From: Lentisphaeria bacterium
Lineage (GTDB): Bacteria; Verrucomicrobiota; Lentisphaeria; Oligosphaerales; JAFGRS01
Assembly: GCA_016935045.1 (NCBI GenBank)
Contig: JAFGRS010000222.1
Location: forward strand, 1 to 11,476
DNA: 11,476 bases
Direction of reading: 5' to 3'
The notes beneath the pieces were generated by a model. It made no database searches. It saw only the letters and a list, made by a program, of their open reading frames with translations, and had not been told where the DNA came from. The position numbers and the translations under genes are program-made. This document shows, piece after piece, positions 6,293 to 11,476 of the stretch. Position 1 is the first letter of the stretch; each line of letters starts with the position of its first letter.

Positions 6293-8383
6293 ATGCAGGA
6301 TTGCAGGCGCAGGAATCGCCTTGCGGATTCCGCCAGTCCCTACCTGCTGCAGCATGCGGGCAACCCGGTGGACTGGTTCCCCTGGGGTGTGGAGGCATTT
6401 ACCAAGGCGCGCCTCGAAGACAAGCCGATCTTCCTGTCGGTGGGATACTCCGCCTGCCACTGGTGTCACGTCATGGAGCGGGAGTCCTTCGAGTCTCCGG
6501 CCATCGCGGCGCTGCTCAATGCGCACTTTGTGGCGGTGAAGGTGGACCGCGAGGAGCATCCCGACGTGGACCGGCTCTACATGGAAGCGGTGCAGGTGAT
6601 GACGGGATCGGGGGGATGGCCGATGAGCATCTTCCTCACCCCTGCCCGCGAACCGTTCTACGCGGGGACCTACTTCCCGCCGCAGGATCGCTACGCTCAG
6701 CCCGGCTTCGGACGCGTGCTCACCGAGCTGGCTCGGCTCTGGCGGGAAGACCGGAACCGGCTGCTGCGGCAGGCAAGGAACGTCGTCGAGCGCCTGGCAC
6801 GACCCCTCTTCCCGGCCCACAACGGGGAAAAACCGGAGACGGATGAACTCCAGCGTGCGGCGGCGGCGCGTTTGCAGGCCGATTTCGACCCGCGCAACGG
6901 GGGGTTCGGATCGGCCCCGAAGTTTCCCCCCGCCATCGCCCTGCGCTACATCCTGAGGCGGTGCGCGGAGAGCGACGCGCCGGTCCTGCGGGCCATTCTC
7001 GAGCGCACCCTGGACGCCATGGGGCGGGGTGGCATCTTCGACCACGTGGGGGGCGGTTTCCACCGCTACAGCGTCGATGAGAGCTGGCTCGTGCCGCACT
7101 TCGAGAAGATGCTCTACGACAATGCCCAGCTGGCGGAAGTCTACGCCCTGGCCTACCGGATCGGCGGCCACGAGGCCCATGCCCGGACCGCGCGACGCAG
7201 TCTCGATTTCCTGCTCCGGGACATGCGCGCTGCCGAGGGCGCCTTCCATGCCTCCCTCGACGCCGACAGCGAGGGCCGGGAGGGACGCTTCTACCTCTGG
7301 TCCATGGACGAGTTGCGCGCCGCACTGGGAGCGGAGGATGCCGCCCGGTTCGCGACCGCATTCGGCTGCTCCGCCCGGGGGCACATCGAGGGCCGCAACG
7401 TCCTGCACAGACCCCTCCCCCGGCCGGATGACGAGACGGCTCCCGACCCCGGCCATGACCCTGCCGACGACGAACTCGATGCCTGGCTCAGCCGCCTCGA
7501 CGAGGTGCGCGCCGAGCGTGTGCCCCCGGCCCGGGACGACAAGGTCCTCACCAGCTGGAACGCCCTGGCCGTGAGCGCCTTTGCCGCCGCCGCGGTGGCC
7601 CTCGACGAGCCACGCTACCTGGCGGCGGCCAACGAGGCGGCCGCGTTCCTGCTGCACACCATGCGGCGGGCCGATGGGGGCCTGCTGCACACCTGGCGCG
7701 CCGGGACGCCGGGACCCCCGGCCAACCTCGACGACTATGCCTACCTCCTGCGGGCCCTGCTGGACCTCTTCCGCGCCAACGGAGACGCCGCCGCGATCGA
7801 TGCGGCCGAAGACCTCGCCAGGGACATGGTGCGCCGATTCGGGGATCCCGCAACCGGGACGCTGTACTACACCGAGGCGGGCCGTGACGACCTCCTTGCC
7901 CGCTGCGAATGCGCCATGGACGAAACACTCCCCGCCGCTGCGGCCACGGCCGCCGAGGCCCTCTATCTCCTCGGCCGGATCACCGATGACGAGCCCCTGC
8001 GACGGATCGCCGAGGCGGCCATCCTGCCATACCTGGCCCCGGCTCGGCGTTACCCGATGGCCTTTCTCTCGATCGTGAGCGCGGCGGACGCCATGGCGGC
8101 GGAGCCGGAGGAAGTGGTGGTGGCGGGACCCCTGGATTCCCCCGTGACCCGGGAGCTGATCCGCAGCGCCCGGGCTCCGTACCGCCCGAACCTGCTCGTG
8201 TTCCACTGGGACCCGGACCTCGAAGGCTCGGCGGCCCTGTCGCGGCGCATTCCCCTGCTGTCCGGCAAGGGGGTGTCGGCCGGGCAACCCACGGCATATT
8301 ACTGTCGCGGCTTCCGCTGTCTGGCGCCCGTCGTCACGCCGGAGGCTCTGCGTCAACTCCTCAGGAAGGGCAAGGACGGATGA
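6293..8383 (+). CDS. DUF255 thioredoxin-domain protein (YyaL/SPATA20 family)
   Basis: The 696-residue protein has an N-terminal thioredoxin-like DUF255 domain (about 5-165) and a C-terminal alpha/alpha-barrel region related in fold to N-acylglucosamine 2-epimerases and glycosidases (about 180-690). Family landmarks include NRLADSASPYLLQHAGNPVDW, the redox pair C55-H-W-C58 in SACHWCHVME, GGWPMSIFLTP, FYAGTYFPP, FDHVGGGFHRYSVDE, HFEKMLYDNAQL, LTSWNALA and NLDDYAYLLRALLDL. Length is normal. No signal peptide is seen, so it is probably cytoplasmic. The biochemical role is not established; a thiol redox or sugar-related function is usually proposed. The ATG at 6293 has AAGGAG at 6278-6283 with a 9-base spacer, and homology starts there. 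The open frame extends upstream to 4760, but that stretch is antisense-like shadow over the photolyase. The stop overlaps the dsbD start (ATGA), implying one transcript. Confidence 0.9.
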   Translation: MQDCRRRNRLADSASPYLLQHAGNPVDWFPWGVEAFTKARLEDKPIFLSVGYSACHWCHVMERESFESPAIAALLNAHFVAVKVDREEHPDVDRLYMEAVQVMTGSGGWPMSIFLTPAREPFYAGTYFPPQDRYAQPGFGRVLTELARLWREDRNRLLRQARNVVERLARPLFPAHNGEKPETDELQRAAAARLQADFDPRNGGFGSAPKFPPAIALRYILRRCAESDAPVLRAILERTLDAMGRGGIFDHVGGGFHRYSVDESWLVPHFEKMLYDNAQLAEVYALAYRIGGHEAHARTARRSLDFLLRDMRAAEGAFHASLDADSEGREGRFYLWSMDELRAALGAEDAARFATAFGCSARGHIEGRNVLHRPLPRPDDETAPDPGHDPADDELDAWLSRLDEVRAERVPPARDDKVLTSWNALAVSAFAAAAVALDEPRYLAAANEAAAFLLHTMRRADGGLLHTWRAGTPGPPANLDDYAYLLRALLDLFRANGDAAAIDAAEDLARDMVRRFGDPATGTLYYTEAGRDDLLARCECAMDETLPAAAATAAEALYLLGRITDDEPLRRIAEAAILPYLAPARRYPMAFLSIVSAADAMAAEPEEVVVAGPLDSPVTRELIRSARAPYRPNLLVFHWDPDLEGSAALSRRIPLLSGKGVSAGQPTAYYCRGFRCLAPVVTPEALRQLLRKGKDG

Positions 8384-10029
8384 GCACGAGATCCCGAGTC
8401 CAATGTCTGCTGTGCGCCGTTGCCTGGGCCATGGGAGGGGCTGTTCTGGCCCAGGACCCGTTCGGACTCTCGGCAACGGTGGCAACCGACGACTCGACCC
8501 TTCTGCGCCTGGCCTGGACCGTGCCCCCGAGGCACATCCTGTACGCGCACATGCTCGAAGTCGAGGCCGTCTCCCCGGAAGACCTGCGCCTGACCCCTCT
8601 CGACCACCCGGCGCCGAAGCACAAGTTCGACGATCTCCTCGGTGAAGACGTGAGCTACTACGACCGGGACACGGTCCTCGCATACCGCCTGGAACGTCTC
8701 CCGCAACAGGCCTGGACCGTGGCGGTCCACTACCAGGGCTGCGACGACACAACCTGCTTCCTGCCCCAGACGAGGCAGTTCACCTTCCCCGGGGCCACGG
8801 CCGCAACACCCCCATCGGCGGACGTAACGTCCCCCTCCCCCGCCGCCGCGGAAACCGACATGTCCCGGGAGGAAGACTGGCGCCAACTCGTGTCCCGCTT
8901 CACGGTGCAGGGCACTGGCACGGGGTACATGGACAGTCCCGACTTCCTGGCCTTTCTGGAACAGAGCACAACGGGGACTCCGGTTGGAGAGAACCTCCTC
9001 GAACGCACCTTCCGGCGCTACGGCATCCTCGTCGCCCTGCTGCTGGTGATCCCCCTGGGGCTGCTGCTGAATCTGACGCCCTGCGTTCTGCCCATGATCC
9101 CGATCAACCTGGCGATCATCGGCGCCGGACGCGGGGCCCGCTCCCGGCGGTCCGGTTTCCTGCGCGGGTTGGCCTACGGCGCCGGCATGGCCCTGGTGTA
9201 CGGGGTATTGGGGGCGATCGTGGTGTTGACGGGCTCGCAGTTCGGGGCCCTGAACGCGAGTCCCTGGTTCAACCTGGCCATTGCGCTGGTCTTCGTGGTT
9301 CTCGGGCTGGCCATGTTCGACGTGTTTCTGATCGACCTGAGCCGGTTTCAGAAGGGCGGCGTCACGGTGGAAGACGGCGGCCGGGCGCCCTGGATCACGG
9401 CCTTCGTGCTGGGGGGCACCGCCGCGCTGCTCGCGGGGGCCTGCGTGGCGCCGGTGCTCATCTGGGTCCTCGTCCTGGCCGCGAATCTCTATGCCAAGGG
9501 GAATCCATCCGGACTGCTGCTGCCGTTGATGCTCGGGGTCGGGATGGCCTTGCCGTGGCCCCTGGCGGGGGCCGGAATGGCTGCCGTGCCCCGCCCCGGG
9601 AACTGGATGAACCGCGTGAAACAGGGCTTCGGCATCCTCATCTTTCTGTTCGCCGCCTACTATGCCGTTCTCGGGGTCCGACTCCTCGGCCTGCGCAGCC
9701 CGGCGCAGGACCAACAGGCGGGACTCGCTGCCGCGGATCCCGGCTGGACCGCCGACATCCGGGCCGGCCTCCGGGAAGGACTCGACCAGGGCAAACCGGT
9801 CTTCCTGGATTTCTGGGCCCTGACCTGCAAGAGCTGCCTGAAGATGAAGAAGACGACCTTCCGCGACCCCGACGTCATCGCGGCCCTCGATGGCCATGTG
9901 AAGGTGGCCTTCCAGACGGACAACCTGAAGGACCCCCTGGTCAAGGGCATCCTCGACCACTTCGGTGTGCTCGGATTGCCCACCTACATCGTGCTCCAGC
10001 CTACGTACTCGCGGCCGGAAACACGATGA
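8380..10029 (+). CDS. dsbD: DsbD-type thiol:disulfide interchange protein, 3' end altered
   Basis: The 549-residue inner-membrane protein should carry electrons from cytoplasmic thioredoxin to periplasmic thiol partners. A signal peptide (1-24, ending AVLA) precedes a DsbD-alpha domain with C121 and C126 (YQGCDDTTC). The membrane core (about 205-425) shows about six hydrophobic segments, with C235 in LTPCVLPMIP and C355 in GACVAPVL; they lie 120 residues apart, close to the 122 of E. coli DsbD. A C-terminal thioredoxin domain (about 455-549) has C483-K-S-C486 and the cis-proline loop GLPT. The last eight residues (TYSRPETR) and the stop come from the repeat beginning at 10004, so the final strand and helix, roughly 20 residues, are missing compared with E. 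coli. The gene is translationally coupled to the DUF255 gene. The family call is firm; full activity of the clipped domain is uncertain. Confidence 0.9.
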   Translation: MSTRSRVQCLLCAVAWAMGGAVLAQDPFGLSATVATDDSTLLRLAWTVPPRHILYAHMLEVEAVSPEDLRLTPLDHPAPKHKFDDLLGEDVSYYDRDTVLAYRLERLPQQAWTVAVHYQGCDDTTCFLPQTRQFTFPGATAATPPSADVTSPSPAAAETDMSREEDWRQLVSRFTVQGTGTGYMDSPDFLAFLEQSTTGTPVGENLLERTFRRYGILVALLLVIPLGLLLNLTPCVLPMIPINLAIIGAGRGARSRRSGFLRGLAYGAGMALVYGVLGAIVVLTGSQFGALNASPWFNLAIALVFVVLGLAMFDVFLIDLSRFQKGGVTVEDGGRAPWITAFVLGGTAALLAGACVAPVLIWVLVLAANLYAKGNPSGLLLPLMLGVGMALPWPLAGAGMAAVPRPGNWMNRVKQGFGILIFLFAAYYAVLGVRLLGLRSPAQDQQAGLAAADPGWTADIRAGLREGLDQGKPVFLDFWALTCKSCLKMKKTTFRDPDVIAALDGHVKVAFQTDNLKDPLVKGILDHFGVLGLPTYIVLQPTYSRPETR

Positions 10030-10170
10030 CGTGGGTGGGAGCGCCTGCGGAGGCAGCATGCACCCGGGTCAAGGGGACAGACCCCTTCGGGTTTTCCGCC
10101 TTGCCCCCGGTGGGATCCGGCATCCACGTCCGCCTCGGGCAACGTCATCGTGTTTCCGCTCGCGAGTACG
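10004..10170. mobile_element. Palindromic REP/MITE-like element in the 3' end of dsbD
   Basis: Two 28-base inverted arms (10004-10031 and 10143-10170) match at 26 of 28 positions; the only differences are the two adjacent bases 10014-10015. The arms share the core GGAAACACGATGACG. About 111 bases lie between them and include a central hairpin built on GGGGACAGACCCC. No transposase is encoded. Short palindromic repeats with a GGGGACAG core are common beside RAYT/IS200-like transposases, so this may be a REP-type non-autonomous element; that assignment rests on resemblance only. The left arm carries the dsbD stop codon. No clear target duplication could be defined beyond the arms. Confidence 0.6.
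10062..10095 (+). terminator. Hairpin plus short T-run after dsbD, candidate terminator
   Basis: ACCCG (10062-10066) pairs with CGGGT (10088-10092). After a four-base one-sided bulge, AAGGGG (10071-10076) pairs with CCCCTT (10082-10087) around a five-base loop. Four Ts follow at 10092-10095. It lies 33 bases past the dsbD stop and inside the palindromic element, so the element may end the DUF255-dsbD transcript. The T-run is short for a strong intrinsic terminator. Confidence 0.4.
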
Positions 10171-10287
10171 AAGGAAACCGCGAGTCCCTGAATCGAAGCG
10201 GGTGTCCCCGGGAGGAACGCACCCCCGCCAACACTGCGTTCGACGCGCCGACGATGCGGGGGGGCGGGTCGTGCGCCATCCCGGCAG

Positions 10288-10647
10288 TCAGTACTGGAAG
10301 CTCATCAGCACGAGCAACATCAGGAGAAAGGCCGCGGCCCCCAAAACGACAGTTCCCAGGACAAGGATCGGCGAGACGCGAGTGCCGCTGCCGGACGTCG
10401 ACGGCCGGCGCAATGCGGCGATCCAGAGGCAGGTGGCAGAAGTCCCCAAGGCAAGGGCAACAGCCAGAAGCATCCCTCGCATCCTGACCCGGTTCTCCCA
10501 GCCATGCACTCTACCGGTCTGCACCTCGATCCAGAATTGCAGTGCATTGAGGAGGACGTACGCGCCGGCCGCGGCGGCGATGGTCCAGGCATACGCCCGT
10601 TTGCCCGGCCCGGGTGGGAGGGAGTCCCGCGCGCCTGAAGTTGCCAT
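10288..10647 (-). CDS. Small three-helix membrane protein of unknown function
   Basis: I do not recognise this 119-residue protein. It has a short Gly/Pro-rich cytoplasmic-type N-terminus and three hydrophobic segments: about 19-40 (AYAWTIAAAAGAYVLLNALQ), 59-79 (MLLAVALALGTSATCLWIAAL) and 93-117 (ILVLGTVVLGAAAFLLMLLV). A charged loop (residues 41-57) separates the first two. The minus-strand ATG at 10647 is preceded by GGGGAG with a 9-base spacer, which supports translation. A longer open frame extends upstream, but it is an Arg/Gly/Pro-rich shadow of the aldo/keto reductase gene. It lies 131 bases downstream of that gene on the same strand and converges on dsbD. No motif suggests a role. Confidence 0.7.
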   Translation of the reverse strand: MATSGARDSLPPGPGKRAYAWTIAAAAGAYVLLNALQFWIEVQTGRVHGWENRVRMRGMLLAVALALGTSATCLWIAALRRPSTSGSGTRVSPILVLGTVVLGAAAFLLMLLVLMSFQY

Positions 10648-10750
10648 GGTCTGCCGCTCCCCTTCGTTGCTGTCGATTCGCCGGGTCCGTCGGATCTCTT
10701 TCTGGCTCCTGCGCGATCTCCCATCGTCGCCACGTCGACCACGGTCCCGG

Positions 10751-10763
10751 GGCCGTTGCGGCC
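10751..10763. other. Short GC hairpin after the aldo/keto reductase gene
   Basis: GGCCG and CGGCC pair around a three-base loop, 15-27 bases beyond the reductase stop on the minus strand. There is no T-run, so it is at best a weak pause or termination signal in the 131-base gap before the membrane-protein gene. The gap shows no clear promoter. Confidence 0.2.
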
Positions 10764-10778
10764 ACGTTCGGCGCTGTC

Positions 10779-11476
10779 TCAGAGGGGTGCACCCAGGGCT
10801 TCCACATCCCGCCGCAGCCGCGCCAGGTCCGCGGCGCTCAGGATCAGGTCTCCCGCGGCGGCATTCTCCACGGCGTGGCGCGCCTTGCGGGCGCCACAGA
10901 GGGCGAAGGTGAGCCCCGGTTGCTGGAGGGTCCAGGCGATGGCGAGCTGGCCCAGCGTGCAACCATGGGCGTCCGTGAGGTCCTTCCACCCCGCGAGCAG
11001 ATCCAGCACGCGCCTGCGGTTGGCGGGGCGGAACCAGGGCCCCATGGAACGAATCTCCTGCTCCCCGAAGGAGCGCTCCATGCCGATGGCCCCGGTGAGC
11101 AGGCCCTGTTCGAGGGGGGAATACGCCAGCACGCTGATCCCGTGTGCCCGGCAATAGGGCAGGATGTCCTCCTCGATGGCACGGTTGAGCATGCTGTAGC
11201 GGGGCTGCAGGCTGTCGAGCGCACCGGCCGCCCGGTATTCGTCCATCTGCGACGGGCTGGCGTTCGAGACCCCGATGGCCCGGATTTTGCCCTGTGCCTT
11301 GAGATCCAAGAGACACGCCATGGTGTCGGCAATGGGTGTGGCGTCCGGGGGAACCGCCTGCCAGTGCGTCTGGTACAGGTCGATGGTCTCGGTGCCGAGT
11401 CTGCGGAGGCTCCGCTCCACCTCGATCCGGATCGTCTCGGGCCGCAGGCAGCGCCGCACGGTACGACCCTCCATCT
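10779..11476 (-). CDS. Aldo/keto reductase, 3' part (5' end outside window)
   Basis: The visible 231 or so residues are the C-terminal two thirds of an NADPH-dependent aldo/keto reductase, which reduces aldehydes or ketones in the cytoplasm; the substrate cannot be told. Motifs are IRIEVERSLRRLGTETIDLY followed by QTHW, whose His matches the catalytic His of the family, KIRAIGVSNAS, QPRYSMLNRAIEEDILPYCR, ISVLAYSPLEQGLLTG and TLGQLAIAWTLQQPGLTFAL. The cofactor-phosphate region is CGARKARHAVENAA. The family is usually about 310-330 residues, so about 90-100 N-terminal residues, including the Asp/Tyr/Lys of the catalytic tetrad, lie beyond 11476. The ATG at 11474 is internal and is not the start. 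The closest subgroup appears to be the YhdN/general-stress type, with moderate certainty. Confidence 0.9.
   Translation of the reverse strand, partial: MEGRTVRRCLRPETIRIEVERSLRRLGTETIDLYQTHWQAVPPDATPIADTMACLLDLKAQGKIRAIGVSNASPSQMDEYRAAGALDSLQPRYSMLNRAIEEDILPYCRAHGISVLAYSPLEQGLLTGAIGMERSFGEQEIRSMGPWFRPANRRRVLDLLAGWKDLTDAHGCTLGQLAIAWTLQQPGLTFALCGARKARHAVENAAAGDLILSAADLARLRRDVEALGAPL

Noticed and set aside
6062..8752. 896-codon minus-strand open frame opposite the DUF255 gene
   Set aside because: It is a GC-bias shadow: composition is Gly/Arg/His-rich without domains, while the plus strand has a clear conserved protein.
8353..10059. 568-codon minus-strand open frame opposite dsbD
   Set aside because: It has a repetitive Gln/Gly/Arg/His composition and lies entirely antisense to recognisable DsbD domains.
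10030..10287. A protein gene in the gap between dsbD and the small membrane protein
   Set aside because: Open frames here run through the inverted repeat arms and lack start signals; only the palindromic element and a possible dsbD remnant are supportable.
10648..11316. Long upstream extension of the small membrane protein
   Set aside because: The extension lies in another frame of the aldo/keto reductase gene, whose product is clearly conserved; a good ribosome-binding site marks the start at 10647.

Overview
This is a GC-rich bacterial window with seven genes: six complete and one cut by the right edge. The class II photolyase, the fused desulfidase (DUF523-DUF1722), the secreted beta-helix protein of pectate-lyase type and the small palindromic repeats would fit a high-GC member of the Planctomycetota-Verrucomicrobiota-Lentisphaerota/Kiritimatiellota group. 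That placement is inference from gene content; the window holds no rRNA, tRNA or other phylogenetic marker.

Left block, minus strand (179-4602). Transcription runs right to left from an RudS-type tRNA 4-thiouridine desulfidase (3652-4602), through an RlmI-like SAM-dependent methyltransferase (2646-3521), into a large exported right-handed beta-helix protein (179-2656). The last two overlap by 11 bases. Downstream, bases 1-208 hold two perfect-stem hairpins and a 37-bp tandem duplication that copies the end of the beta-helix gene, including its stop codon.

Centre and right block, plus strand (4737-10029). A class II CPD photolyase starts 134 bases from, and divergent to, the desulfidase gene. 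The space between them contains a perfect 14-bp palindrome. A DUF255 thioredoxin-domain protein (6293-8383) follows after a 200-base gap. It overlaps by four bases a DsbD-type thiol:disulfide interchange protein (8380-10029), which suggests a redox operon. The DsbD frame runs into a palindromic repeat element (10004-10170) that supplies its last residues and stop codon, so the C-terminal thioredoxin domain looks clipped.

Right edge, minus strand (10288-11476). A 119-residue three-helix membrane protein of unknown function lies downstream of the 3' part of an aldo/keto reductase gene that continues past the window.

How the genes work together: the clearest theme is near-UV light. 4-Thiouridine in tRNA is a near-UV chromophore and sensor, RudS removes its sulfur, and photolyase repairs UV lesions in DNA, so the divergent pair could be one light-response unit. 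The second theme is thiol redox (DUF255 plus DsbD). No CRISPR array, prophage, complete insertion sequence or RNA gene was seen.
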